Assembly: GCF_932526225.1 (NCBI RefSeq)
Contig: NC_064042.1
Coordinates: 6,627,540-6,691,539 of the forward strand
Reading direction: 5' to 3'
DNA: 64,000 nt
Source: Nematostella vectensis
Taxonomy: Eukaryota > Cnidaria > Anthozoa > Actiniaria > Edwardsiidae
Shown: piece by piece, positions 1 to 12,600 of the stretch
Layout: each line of letters opens with the position of its first letter
Numbering within the stretch: the stretch's first letter is position 1
The notes under the pieces: model-generated
What the model saw: only the letters and a program-made list of their open reading frames with translations
The model's database searches: none
What the model was told of the DNA's origin: nothing
Program-made: the position numbers and the translations under genes

Positions 1-1196
1 GATGTATAAGTCTACTTTAAGTTTCTAAATATGTTTTATTTTTGCCTCTGAATTGTACGATATATAAGCAAATCGAAGAAATTTATTTTCCCGCTTTGAG
101 TTCCGTTACCACCGGCCATCTTTACTTCGGATTTGAAGGTGTTTAACACATTGACCCCTCAACCGGCCTGTACCGGCTTTGGGAAGTACCCACAACCCAA
201 AAAATTCATAAATGCAAAATAAACACAACAAGATAAGGGTACTCATGTATCTGTACTCTGTGAAAGAGAGTTAGTTACTTTTTGTAAAACTGTAATCTGT
301 ATATAACAAGATCTGTTAAGTTAAAAAAATATTCACTGTTCAGTACGTGTCTGTTTTTTCTCTCTGTAGAAATAATCATTAATATCGTTGTATCGCGGTT
401 AAAATAACGCTCGGGAGAAGAGATTAGTATCGTAAAATCGAGAATATCGTGTATCCAATAGCGTAAAATCGAGGTTATTTCTTATACATTTCACTGTATT
501 TCCGCCGGGAGAGAGGTGCGGCATCGTAAAATCGAGGTTAGTCGTAAAATCCAGGTTCCTCTGTACTGTATCATTTGGAGTGAAATATTCATTATCTAAC
601 TACCACTTTTGGACGGAATTTAGAGGTACTGTAATTTCCATTCATCGAATTCGTAGGTTTTGACTAAGCCACGTGCTGTATGAAAGTCAATGTGACCAAT
701 GTATACCTGCTCCAACTATCCTAAAGCCCGTGGACGCAAACTACTGCCATATGTAATTAGCGCCGATGCGAGCACATCTAAAAAATCGCGAGAAAACCGA
801 AAGAAGTGTTAACGGGTAACACGCTACTGATTTGAATTTGTTTTGCAGATATTTTTTGCCTAGTTTGGGAGCTTGCAGCTAGTTTGGCGCCGTCCGGCCC
901 TAAGCTACTTAGCACATTGACAAAGACCGAGAATGCTAGGGCTGCCACACACACAAAAGGGTAGGGAAAAGAAAACCAGCAGCAAATTCGGCGTTGTAAG
1001 TGTGTGTGTGTGGGGGGGATCAATATTCAAGAATCAAGATACTTCAATCGGGTCATGTAGAAGCTATCAGAAGATTTCACCACATTGGATTGATGCAACA
1101 CAGACGAAGAACGAGAATACAATAGAACAATGAGGTATTTCCTTTTGTTTTGGCCTTCTATTTCCATCTCTCTCCCGTACACGCAATGCGTACTAC
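1..1196. other. Intergenic; no gene seen
   Basis: I see no convincing coding exon here. Four degenerate copies of a short motif related to CGTAAAATCGAGGTT lie at about 431-442, 462-476, 525-539 and 543-557. From about 1141 the sequence is homologous to 21211 onward, so the duplicated unit begins near there. Confidence 0.6.
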
Positions 1197-1679
1197 CAGG
1201 GGCTCATAAGTAGGGGCAATCAACTTCCCCACATTCTGGTACTATATAGGTGTCACGGCGTTTCCTAGGATCAGGCTATTTTTAGACGCTCGGGTGAGCC
1301 AATCAGATTCGACCTTAGTGCTGACGTTCTGGCTGAGCTCTACTGCACGCGCAGTCTCAGGCAAAAAGCTATGTTCTCTCTTCGGTACTTTGACTTTTGT
1401 TGCTCTCTTCTTTGGTATTAATCCAACCCTACCTACGACTTTGAATTCTGGCTTGCAATTATTTTGGTAAACAAACAAAACCGACGGATGATGGATAAAA
1501 AAATACTCTTCCTAACTGCAATTTGCGCGTGCAGCCTCACGTCACTCGCGCGCGCGCACCAACGTCAACGTAGCTGCTGGTTGGCCCGTTCGAGCGCGCG
1601 CGTCTAAAAATAGCCTGATCTTGAGAAACGCCGTGACAATAATATATTACAGATGATTGCCCCTACTTATGAGCCCCTA
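1197..1679. mobile_element. hAT-like non-autonomous element (MITE) in the 3' end of GPCR copy 1
   Basis: The left end CAGGGGCTCATAAGTAGGGG and the right end are inverted copies that continue inward for about 95 bp with small gaps; the inner part is GTCACGGCGTTTC at 1252 and its complement ending at 1637. The 7-bp GTACTAC flanks both ends (1190-1196 and 1680-1686). The second GPCR copy keeps the empty site: near 21265 the sequence runs straight through one GTACTAC into the shared TTATCCCGG. CAGGGG ends suggest the hAT superfamily, although an 8-bp duplication would be expected and only 7 bp match exactly. No transposase is present. Confidence 0.85.
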
Positions 1680-2689
1680 GTACTACTTATCCCGGCAATA
1701 GTTGAAACATCGTCGCCGATTTCTAGCTGTGACGCTTCTGCACCGCCCCTTGACACCCCACTCAGCTCAGGACGAGAGGGAGTGGGTCGAGTGTCTCCAT
1801 GTGATAGTGGCGCCACCTGGCCTCGTCGACATGACCCAAAAAGAACGTGTCTGAACTCAGGCATCCTCCAGGCATACACCAGGATGTTAACACACGAGTT
1901 TGAGTACTGCAACTGCAGTAGCGCGAAGAACACATCGTTATCATAGTACGGATACTCTAAGTAACTCCACATGGTCAAGTAACAATTATAAGGCATCCAC
2001 GTGATTAGTGACGTCAGCGTGACAATGAGAAGCGTCACGGCAAGTTTCTTGTCACGCAATTGTCGACTCTTATGTGAATTACCTCCCTGGACATGACTGA
2101 ATTTCACTTTTAACAATACTCCAGAGTACGCTATTATTATTATAAGCACAGGCAGATACAAAAAGACGAGGTATAAGTACTTGAAAATGATGTATGGAAG
2201 CGTGGAGGTATATTTGGACGGCACGTAGATACTAATCACAAGACTTGAGAGCGCCCATGGAGCCGCGATAATGGTGATGTAGAAGGCGTTGCCCAGTGTT
2301 CGATGATAGAATGGGAAGACAACGGCCACAAAACGCTCCACGGAAACCGCCGCAAGCAAGAAAACAGACGCCAAGCTTGAGAAATAGTCCAGCGTGTAGC
2401 AAGATCTCTTAATAGTATCGTCAATACTCCATCGATATATAAAACCCAAATCGAAAATGACTCGGAGAAAAACGTTGATGCCGACGAGAAGATCGGCAAA
2501 ACATAGGTTAACAAGGAGATAGTAGGGTCGGCGGCGTCGGAGAACATTAGTTTTCATGAAGACGACAAGGCTGATAGAGTTACCGATTATTGTTAACAGC
2601 GCGAGGATGCTCCCTGAGGATATTATTGCCTTGAGATTCCCAAGGTTACTCTGGTCTTCTGTTCCCGTTAAGTTCTGGCTTGTGTTCAT
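1667..2689 (-). CDS. Class A (rhodopsin-like) GPCR, copy 1, C-terminus altered by insertion
   Basis: Intronless, 340 residues. Seven hydrophobic segments sit at about 22-46, 56-79, 97-124, 137-155, 166-193, 216-241 and 253-273. Family hallmarks: GNS in TM1, NLCFAD (61-66) in TM2, Cys97 at the top of TM3, ERF (118-120) in the DRY position, WMP (231-233) in TM6 and NILVY (268-272) in the NPxxY position. No Cys occurs in the second extracellular loop, so the usual disulfide partner is missing, as in melanocortin-type receptors. The N-terminus has NTS and NLT glycosylation sequons. The ligand is unknown. The last codons, encoding RGS, and the stop lie inside the inserted element; copy 2 instead continues for 11 residues after the shared SST. 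A first ATG followed closely by a TM1 of normal spacing supports this start. Confidence 0.9.
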   Translation of the reverse strand: MNTSQNLTGTEDQSNLGNLKAIISSGSILALLTIIGNSISLVVFMKTNVLRRRRPYYLLVNLCFADLLVGINVFLRVIFDLGFIYRWSIDDTIKRSCYTLDYFSSLASVFLLAAVSVERFVAVVFPFYHRTLGNAFYITIIAAPWALSSLVISIYVPSKYTSTLPYIIFKYLYLVFLYLPVLIIIIAYSGVLLKVKFSHVQGGNSHKSRQLRDKKLAVTLLIVTLTSLITWMPYNCYLTMWSYLEYPYYDNDVFFALLQLQYSNSCVNILVYAWRMPEFRHVLFGSCRRGQVAPLSHGDTRPTPSRPELSGVSRGGAEASQLEIGDDVSTIAGISSTRGS

Positions 2690-4139
2690 TGTAAGAAGAT
2701 CAAAACGTTATTTATTCTAATACGTCAATTTGTTTCGCGATGACACAAGGGTGAACTTTGAATCACAGTGAAATGCGACAAGTGAAGTTGCCTCGACCGA
2801 TCACGGGTTGAACATCTTGCATTCAAATAATTTATTGTTTCTGTAGGAACAAAGCATCTATTTTTTTTCCTGTGCTGATTGTTTACCCATCCGTATTCGT
2901 TTTTTAACTTATAAGTCCAGGTACTCTATGTTTTCCTTGAAAAATCCCACTCAACTGTAATTGTTTTCACGGATACTTTCGGCACACCACACGAGCTTGA
3001 ATTACTCTTAGTTGGTTGTAATTTTTCTAGCGATTTATGGTTTTGGATGACACTCAATTTTCGTTGCTCAGCTGACAATGCTGTTTACCTTTATATCAGT
3101 TGTCTTGGATGTGCCAATAAGAAACTTATCTCACACCGGATGGTAAAGACTGATGCAAATATAAAAAAATAGCGTTATTAGATACTTTTTCGCTTACAGA
3201 AATGATAACATTTGTTAGAAAGCTTTGTATGTTGAGAAATATTCGTGACATTATTTGGGAATTTGCGATACTTTTAGTTGATGTAATGGGTTGTATTGAC
3301 AGAAATTAAATCACAAAGGATGAATGAGAAGAATTAGAGGAAGAACACCAAAGGACTCGAACCATTTTTTGTGTTTCGTTTTTTTTTTTTCAAGACAAAC
3401 ACAAAAGAAGTACAAAAAAACAAGGCAGTCATTGCAAGCCATCAAACTGATGTCATTATTGACAGCTCTATAAAAGATAATATAAAACTAATTAAACCAG
3501 AGGCGGAACATGTCATTAACAAAAAGATCAAGGTTGTGTAATTATTGCTTATTTCTATTTCCTCGTTTCTCTTTGCGGGAGCCCTCGTTTGATCTAGATG
3601 CAGCTGACTTCACGTAACTTACACCATTTGGACAACGTGGGCCGTTTATTGTGTACACGATTTAAATAAGCTTTAGTATGTCCCGTGTATAATTAGCCGT
3701 TACCATCGAGAAGAGAAACAAATTAATCCCGTACTTTCTATTTCAATATACCGGTTGTCAGTTCAATTACGAATGTCAAATGGTAGTTCTAAGACCAATC
3801 ACTGCTTATGCGCATTATTATTTGTAAGAATAGAGACTAGGAGGGAGGGTTTATTAAATACCCTGGGGGATTTCAGCTCAAGAACACGTAAGCCGAGGAG
3901 GGCCATCAGCTTTAAGAGGCAATACGAAATTATTATCATGAAATCTGGAGGCCTTTCACGGCTTTCGCCTCGAAGTAATGTGTTCTACGTTTGCCGATCG
4001 AGTCACAAGTATTGGTATTAGTTATTTTTATTTATACAAGTATCGTTAATCGCGCGCTGATTTGTCAAGGGTCCCCAATTCGTATAGCAGCGGGCTCCAA
4101 AGTCTTTCTAAGAACGTTCTATGGGCAAAATTGAAATAA
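2690..4139. other. Intergenic, upstream of GPCR copy 1
   Basis: No gene seen. The sequence aligns with 22277-23691 upstream of GPCR copy 2, with scattered substitutions and small indels. It would hold the GPCR promoter and any 5' UTR, but I cannot place a start site. Confidence 0.6.
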
Positions 4140-4488
4140 GGCCTCGATCAAACGAAGATGGGAGTCGATGAGAGTTCCGCTCTTTTAAGCTCTTATAGGA
4201 TTACGATTAAATTGTCTTGGTGAGAGTGATCACTTTTTTTTTTCAGAAAATAATTATTTGACTTCAGAATTTATCACTGAACCGGGAATTACACGTTGAA
4301 TTTCATTTTTTGTGAAAAGCTGATCGAAATACTCTCATTAACTAACTCTGATCAGCTCTCATGTCGAATTTGAACATATTTAAAGGGAATGAGAGTCGGT
4401 GAGAGTGCGTGAGAGTGTGAGAGAGTGCATGGTCAAACGGGCATGAGATTTGGAACCCTTAACAACTCCCATCTCCGTTGATAGAGGC
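4140..4488. mobile_element. Inverted-repeat MITE, unit 1 copy
   Basis: The left end begins GGCCTCGATCAAACGAAGAT and the right end is its imperfect reverse complement, ending ATAGAGGC; the inverted repeats are about 40 bp. The same element sits at the same place in unit 2 (ends at 23692 and 29573), so it was present before the duplication. No coding capacity. Confidence 0.7.
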
Positions 4489-4851
4489 ATAAACTGTTTA
4501 AGGAAGACGTTTTTTTACTATAAAGTATTTTTTTTGCTCAATAATAAATTTCTTCATTTCTTAATAAATCACTCACAGTAGTCTTGGGCTGCCCGTGCCT
4601 AGCATTGTAAGCATTGATTTAAAACTTCTTTTCTAAAATAAAAAAAAATCTTAAATACAGCCTTTATACAATGTCTATCAAAGGGTCGAAAAACAACCTT
4701 GAAAATGGTATTGAGGGATTTCCATGAAGCTGCGCACTTTTCGGCCCATCACATACGAAATTTTGTTTTATTTGCTTCGCTAATGAATAGGAAAAGCTAC
4801 GTAAATGGAAAGGATAATTGACATATGCCAAATACTGCGTAAGCTTAAACA

Positions 4852-7279
4852 CTGCGGTAATCCTAGTTCCTAATTCCTAAGTTCCTAGTCAGTTCCTTAT
4901 CGGGGCCAGGGGGTACTTTATAAAAAAATGCTGAAATGGTAAAAATAACTCATTTACCCGAGTAAAATCAGCTAGTATCAATAGAAAGGCATTATAAAAA
5001 TGATTTTTAAAAACTATTTTCAGCAATTTGTGTATTTTTTGTGGATTCTAGACTAATGTTTAGTGGGTCAGACGTTGACTAGACTTGTCTGGTTTCTAGT
5101 TTAGACGATTGCAATTTTCTATGTAATACACAAGGAAATAGCTTTAATAACGTTTTTATACCGATTAAGAGTTTATATGTTGCTAACTTCTCAAAAAGCA
5201 TACGTTAACTATTGTGGACCACCCAAGTAGAAGTCACGCTTGGATCTCGCGCCTGTTAGTCATCCTAGCTACGCCAATAACTAACTGCGCTACATCTAAA
5301 CTACGGATAGTAAAATAGAAACTGGACCTGAAGTGACCGGGATATAATTTGAATCATCCGAAATAAGGTGAATTCTTTAAATTTTATCAAAATTAATAGA
5401 GATTTGCATCATTTTTTACCAGTTTCTAATCGGTTTCTACTCATGACCGGAAGTAGAAACTGGTTCTTAATTACACCTTTTGCTGTTCAATAACGGGAAA
5501 GGGACATTCATTTGTGCCAAACGTTGTATCGTTAACGTGCATTGTACGTTCATCAACATCGCACGAAACATCCTTAGCGTGACTCGACTTTCAATAACAA
5601 TGATTGAATATGCGCGAACATTCAAAAGCATCAACGGACAATCAATAACGCAATTGGGCATTCATTCGGGATTGAATGAACATTCTTTTGCATGCAATCG
5701 AAAATTCAATTACACGTTTGGACAATCAGAAGCGTTTATTGACAATCAGTTAAAAATAGCTAATTCATTAGTGCTATTAACATAAACAAAGACAATCAAT
5801 AAGCCTTTTCAGACAATCATGTTCATCAATGTGACATTCATCAATGTGGTTTGACAACCATTTATCCGATTTAAACCAAACAACAAGGAAAAATAAAAGA
5901 GCTACTATTTTCCTCTTTTCTTCAAACAGTGGGCTCCTAAAATTAAGAGAAATATAGAACAATAAATAATTTTTAACAAAAAACAAGACAAACAAACAAC
6001 ACTTTTTGTGGAGGGTTTATAAAAGCAAAAAATATATACTCACTCGTTCGCTATAGAAAAACAAAAAATGTTTGTATGAGAAATGCCGCCAAGAAACCCC
6101 TCGAACACAGGGAAGAGCTAGAAGAGGGGAGAGAGAGCGTACCGCCAAGTATGTGGTCAAAGTGGAAGAAATATCACAGTCATTTTGGCTATTTCGCCCA
6201 CTAACGGTCTTATCTTCGACTCTTCTCTATCATCGGGGGAATGAATGCACAAAGATTCAACGACTTCACAAACATGACTGAATCTTCACCCCAAAGAAAA
6301 CGTCATTTTTATTTATGGCGGTGCACCAGCGCACCATCAAGAGGAGGCTACAACATAGGAACAGTCACGGGAGCGAAATGCGGGCAATGGTTTCGTTTTA
6401 TGCAAACCTGTATACCTCGCTGTGTTAATAGAGATTGATTTCAGGTATAAATGTCACCTTCAAAGATCAAAAACAACACTTAAACTAATGATATTTTTTT
6501 TTCTTATAATGTTTGTTTGAATCGAACAAATGTTTGTCAAACCACATTCATGAATGTCACCTTGATGAACATGATTGTCTGAAAAGGCTTGTTGATTGTC
6601 GTTGTTTATGTTAAAAGCACTAATGAATTTTCTATTTCGTATAACTGATTGTCATTAAACGCTACTGATTGTCCAAACGTGCAATTGAATTTTCATTGGG
6701 CGCAAAAGAATGTTCGTTCCAATCGAATTGAATGTTCAAGTGCGTTATTGTTTCTCCGTTGATGCTAATGAACGGTCACGAATATTCAATTATTGTTATT
6801 GAAAGTCGAGTCACGCTAAATAATGTTTCGTGTGATGTTGATGAACGTACAATACACGCTATCGATGTAACTTTTGGCACAAATAAATGTCCCTTTCCCG
6901 TTAATGAACAGCAAAAGGTGTATAGAAAATACTTTCAAACCCTTCACGCCCACTTTAATGCACAACACATAGTATAATACAACTAAGTAATCAAAAGCAT
7001 AAGTACAAATTTGGATTTTTTTGTACAAATAGGATCGCCTTATGAATGTTTTGCACTAGTAATAACTCAAATAGAAATTTAGCATACATCCGCTTAATAG
7101 CGCAAAAATCGATGTAAAAAAAATAATGTTGAAGAATATTGCAGCCGTACTCTCAAATTCTATACAGAAAATAGATAATTTCGATATTTTTTTGTTTTTG
7201 AAAAATTACCCCCTCCCCCTGCCTTACGATTAGAAACTGACTAGGAACCAAGAAGTTTTAGGAACCAGGATCACATCGT
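4852..7279. mobile_element. TIR element E1 with reiterated TTCCTA ends, interrupted by a foldback element
   Basis: The left end, GCGGTAATCCTAGTTCC with further TTCCTA reiterations, matches the reverse complement of the right end around 7225-7279. Without the nested insertion the element is about 0.98 kb. An internal segment (near 4973) is shared with E2 (near 7440), so they are relatives. The element is absent at the matching place in unit 2 (near 29790). No transposase seen. Confidence 0.65.
5474..6920. mobile_element. Foldback-type element with ~450-bp inverted arms
   Basis: The arms run from about 5474 to 5990 and 6470 to 6920 and are imperfect inverted copies, for example CACCTTTTGCTGTTC at the left tip and its complement at the right tip. 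They are rich in short reiterated motifs resembling ACATTCA and GACAATCA. TA dinucleotides flank the tips (5472-5473 and 6921-6922), fitting a TA target duplication. The centre (about 5990-6470) is unrelated to the arms and has no recognisable protein. Nested inside E1. Confidence 0.65.
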
Positions 7280-7327
7280 TTACTTGAAGGATCGGAATAT
7301 GTGAGCCAGTAATGGTTGTTTAAGCTA

Positions 7328-8192
7328 CCGCGGTGATCCTAGATACTAACCCTCAGATACTAATCAGTGACTTAACAGATACTAGGTCAGGGAGGGTACT
7401 TCATAAAAAACAATAATAAGAAGAAATAGCTATTTACCGAGTAAAATCAGCTAGAATCGATGGTAAGGCATTATAATTATGGTTTCTTAATTTATTTACA
7501 GCAACTTGTGTAATTTGTTTTGATCCTAGACTTTGTCTGATTAGAATATTTTGTCTTGTTTCTGGTTTAGGCGCTTTTCAAATTTTTATGCGACACACAA
7601 GGAAATAGCTGTAATATACATTTCTAAGACGTTTCTATACCGATTTAGCGCTAAGTTATTGCTAAGTTTTCAAACAACAAAAGTTTGCTTTTGTACTTTT
7701 TGGCGCCGACATTACTACAGTAATTGCGCAATGTTTATGAAGGATTAAATATAAACTGGACTCGAATTGACCGGAATAAAATCAAATGATCCGAAAGAAG
7801 GGGATTTTTTTTTTCTTTTGAGATCTGCATCAGTTGTTGGACCAGTTTCTGATCTGTTAAAAATGTTCCTACCTGGCTGCTATTTATATACAAACAAATC
7901 CAAATTCGTTCCTCCGTATTTTTTTAGTTTTATTATACTATGTGTATGTGTAGGATCGCCTTTTAAATATTTCACGCTAGTGATGACTCAAATAGAAATT
8001 TAGTCTAAATCTAAATTAACATAGCGCAAAAATCGCTGCAAAATATTTTGACGACAAAATAGGCATTTTTTTTGTTTTGTTTTTACCCCCCCCCCCCCCC
8101 CCCTTGCTATTAGTTTCTGTTTGGTATCTGATTAGTTTCGGATTAGTATCTGTTTAGTATCTAAGAAATTTTAGTATCTAAGATCATCGCGG
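7328..8192. mobile_element. TIR element E2, relative of E1
   Basis: The left end CCGCGGTGATCCTAGATACT pairs with the right end, which reads AGTATCTAAGATCATCGCGG. Both subterminal regions carry several copies of GATACTA/AGTATCT. A poly-C run lies at about 8088-8103. Non-coding. Confidence 0.7.
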
Positions 8193-9075
8193 TCAAATTC
8201 TGCCTTTAGTAACAACCTTATTATTGCTATTGATCATCAGTGTAATTCTTTCCCTAATAATTCATTTTGCATCATATTCTTATTTATACTAAAAATTGAG
8301 AACATCGTTAAAAACATATTCAGCATTCAAATGTCCCCAAAATAACAACGGCCCAGCCTCAACTGAAAATTGAATGTACTTATAAAAAGAAAAGATATTC
8401 AGTAAATTTCCGTTCGGTCACTGGTCTCAGCAAATCAGAAGCGTGAACGATGTTTTTTCACTGTGAAGAAAAGTCGTTAGCGGTTCTGATTGGACGAACG
8501 ATATTTTTTCACTGCACTTGAATGGCTTTAATCCAAACGCATCAACGAGTGCATAAAAATCGTACACGCATTGTCCATTATTTAGTAATTTATTTATTTC
8601 ATAAATGTCGGGATTTTAGAGATTAAAATGTGCACTACTTGCGTAATGAGCTACAGTCTCGTGCGTGACATTAGCGAGACAGATTCATTTCAATGTAAGT
8701 TTCTGTCTGTCTTCAACTGAACCGTCGAACAGCACAAACCTCGGAGCCTCTGCAGCCAAGTCTAATAAAATGTTATGTAATAACCTTATTAAAATTTCTC
8801 AGTATGTATATAATAAACTCGTTTTGTATAAAAAAAAAACTTACTCGTTCGCTCCGCTCACTCGTTCGTTTTTTGATACTGCACAACTCGTGAATAAAAG
8901 CCGTACGCGCGCATTTTCCATTGTAGTATTCTCTATATACTAAGCTCGTCCCTATATTAACAGTGACGTTTGGTGTCATTTTAACAAAAAGCAAAAGAAT
9001 ATACCCTTTGAAGCATGTTTTAGAGGAAGGGAAGGGCTTGGATAGAGATAGGGGGCTTATAACTTAGGCCGCCAA
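8193..9075. other. Intergenic; repeat-derived, no gene seen
   Basis: No coding signal. Short motifs recur inside, for example ACGATGTTTTTTCACTG near 8448 and ACGATATTTTTTCACTG near 8497. From about 8935 the sequence aligns with unit 2 from about 30105. Confidence 0.5.
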
Positions 9076-9246
9076 GTGCAAATTGCGCCAGCACCTGCCA
9101 GCATTGCTGGCGAATTTTCGCTTGACTGACTATAGAAAAAAGGAAATGTCAAAATGGGAAAGTGACTTTCTGACATTTCCTTTGTCTTGTGGTCAGTCAA
9201 GCAAGAATTTGCCAGCCATGCTGGTAGGTGCTGGCGCAGTTTGCAC
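9076..9246. mobile_element. Palindromic MITE, 171 bp
   Basis: GTGCAAATTGCGCCAGCACC at the left is the inverted copy of the right end, and the complementarity runs to a short centre, so nearly the whole element is one hairpin. Unit 2 lacks it at the matching place near 30230. Confidence 0.75.
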
Positions 9247-9645
9247 AGGGCGTTATTATTATGGCTCTAGAGAAAAGGAGGTGTTAACGAAATGGCGGCT
9301 TTAAAGAGCCTTTACGGATTAACTTTAGCGAGTAACGTCGCCGCAATAAATCAGCTAAATCTTAATATCATAGCTAACATATTCCAATCATTACGAGATC
9401 CTGTCAAGGTGGCGGGGTTGTTCTTAGTTGCTAATCTACCCACAGATTAATCTATTAAAGGAAAATAAATGAAAAATGCAAACCGGAATTCTTGAACTAA
9501 AGACTTGGTTCTTAGCGGGAAACTGGCGTCCTATAGCTGTTCGGATCAAATAAATAAGGAAAAATAATAATAACAGAGCTCATATTCGCTGACCTTAATA
9601 CTGTTAGAGGTTGCGGGGCTGAAATTATCTACAGAGGGGGAAGAA
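9247..9645 (+). promoter_or_regulatory. Probable promoter/5' UTR of gene A
   Basis: The 400 bp before the start codon are well conserved with 30283-30661 before gene B, including GGTGGCGGGGTTGTTCTTAG and GGAAACTGGCGT. Conservation and position support regulatory or UTR function; I see no clear TATA box at a fixed distance. Confidence 0.4.
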
Positions 9646-12600
9646 ATGCAAAATGCACTCCTTTTCGTTATCTTGCAGACTTGGGTTTCTTTTGTTAAAG
9701 GTGAGAGTAGAACTACGGAGAAATTTGATTGGAAAATTTAGATAAAGTCCTGAATAGTTTCAATGAAATAGCCTAGAATTTACCCTTAAGAACAAACATA
9801 ACTTTATAACCGAAAACAATTTCTACAGTAGCGAACAGGGAAAGGTGAGTTTATACTCCAACCGCTCCCGTCCTCGCTTAAGACCGTAAAGAGGTGAATT
9901 TCACGTCGTCTGGCAGAGAACGGTTGGAAATCTCTAAGGTAGAACGCATTATCACGTACGGCTTTTGAATTTCCAAATCAATTTCATTGTCTTCTACCGT
10001 CACTTAACAAGCAAGAAAAATGTGACAAAAGATACTTTATGCTCTCATTTCTCCGTTTACTACCAGAAAAATAAATATAAGTCTAGAATGCTAAAACGTG
10101 AGTTTTCACATTCCCCTGTGCGGAAAATGAAGCTGTAAGTTATCGGCTATTTGCATAAAATGCATAAATGCATGTTCTTCTGGCCTTCGCCGTAGTCGTT
10201 GCGTATAATGTACCTAAACGGCAGGAACACTGCTGATAAAAGGCACATCATTTTAATAATGACTAACATTTTCACATATTGCCCAGTGTTCAATTAAATT
10301 CTATTACTTATTTGAAAAAAAAAAAAAAAGAAAAAAACCGCCAAATTGATTTCATTTTAAAAGCGACCGAAACAAAAGTTGTTTCAGGGGGAGGGGTGGT
10401 TGCCGGTTCCAAATCCTATTTATAAGAACGCGGGGATTTTAAACTATTCAACAAATTAGTTGTCGGTTGCATATATACCGCTTGAAACCCGTTGGTTAAA
10501 AAAAAAAAACGTTCATATAATATATCTAAAGAAATATCCGCTCATAAAAGGGGGGGGGGGGGGGCTGCCCCCAAGATTTTGTCAGATAGGTCAGAAGGCT
10601 GCACTTAAGTGTAAGGTTTGTTCTCCGAGTGCGCATGCGTTCTAGACTATTTTGTACTCAGCAGGGGCGTAGATAGAATTTAATATATCACATATTGCAA
10701 TTGTACGTACAGTAGTTGCCTGAAAATACAGTAGAAAGCCTAAAAAATTTAGAAAATTTCTTATACATTTACTGTAAGGTTCTTAAATAAATGGTGTATA
10801 TAGGTATGAGATAACACATTTTAGACTAACAGGTTCTTAATTTCCAGGTTCATATATGTGGGAACTACTGTAACTTATCTATATTTTTTGTTAATTTAGA
10901 TACGCCATTCCTTGAATATGCGGGTTCGAGTTATTATCTGGGTTCTACTTTGCGTAAACAGGGTCGTAGTCCTAAAGGGGATCTTTTAATCAAATTTTCC
11001 TGATCGCTTTTGCTCCCTAATTCCATCTTACCGGCCTCTTTTTAATTTCTCTTCCTGTGTAAGCCAATGCTGTTTTCTGCAAAAAACAAAGGCTAATTTC
11101 CCTTGCTTACCCCATTCAAAACCAACCCTACGCAACTCAAGCGCAATGTTTAAGACATGGTCCGCCTGCTCTTCTCTGTTTTGTAAGGTGACCCGTGTAA
11201 GTTACTGGAAATGAAAGATAGAGGTGAAGGAAGATATCTAAAAAATCATGAAGAGGCCAACTTCACGGAGCAAACAGAAGCAGGCTGCATTGTGAAGTGC
11301 TTGTTCTTCAGCCCAAACCGCTATTGTCAATCAGCCAACTATTTCCCTGTGACCAAAACCTGTCTGACCAGCACGTCGACCCGCCATCAACACCCAGAGG
11401 ACTTTGTCTACGCACCGGGGAGTGTTTATCTTGGAACTGTGGTAAGGCTTCTCCTGTTAGCAAATGATTTGCTGATCTCTGTTACATTATGGAGATTTCC
11501 ATTCTACAACAAAAAACGGCTCAATTGTCTTTTCACAGTAGCAAATAGTGTAGATGATGTAATTTGATTAATGATGAAAAATCAAATATTCTAAACAAAA
11601 ACAAAACTTATTACGGACATGTTTTAAAATCCAGGGCCGTAGCAGAGGGTGGGGCATGAGGAGCACGTATCCCACAAATATTTTATAACAATCAAACGAA
11701 ATGACCAATATCTCGGCGTGGCCATGCCAACAGTATTTTCTTAATGTTTCTGTATCTTGCCCCCTGGTATTTAGTATTCGAAGCTTACTACGGCTCTGTG
11801 ATTTTTAAATGGTTTGCCCACACAGCCACACATACATTTCATAACATATATAATACAGGATAAAATATTAATCCTCCAATCGACGACGACGTTTCCGACG
11901 GAAACCTCAACCGTTAAAAGACAAAATAATCTATTAAAATCCTTTATATTTAACAGGCCATCCGCTTTAAATTATCAATCAAATTCTCAAAGAAACTTCC
12001 AATAGACACACTGCTTTCAATATTTTGAAATATTTTTCGCGTTTTCTGTTAAAAATCATCGGATATTGTTAGGTAATCGACCGGAAGTAAACTGGTGACA
12101 ATGCGACTTTAAAATCGCCTTTTATCTTCAGAACGACTGCGTTACTGGTTCATGTCCGAGTGACCTGATGTGCAAGGCTGACTTCGTGAATGGCGGGTTC
12201 TCGTGCGTCTCTCCTATTGCATTACGACCACGCGGTACCGTTAACCACATATTAGGGACCTTAAACACGAACGCGCGCTATAAACGGGATAGCTCTCGCG
12301 CAAGTCGTCGTCATTCACAACTAGACTTCATTGAGTGCGGACCTCTGTAACCGCCGGAAGACAACTTTTAAGTACAAAAGAGTGTTAAATAGCTATCAGG
12401 CATATTCGGGAAAGTGTTAGGGCCCATTCTTTACAAAAAAAAAAGGGGAAAAAATTTTCCTTGAAAAATCAAACACGGCGCGCGCGCTTTTTTGGAATGG
12501 CGTCATTATAGTGCGCACGCGTGCAAACAACGAATTTGAAATATTCATCGCGTCAAAACCTATCTAATCATCGCTATTTTTCGTTCTTTTTCAAGAAACA

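Noticed and set aside
6072-6438. Overlapping open frames in the centre of the foldback element
   Set aside because: No similarity to any transposase I know and the frames are interrupted.
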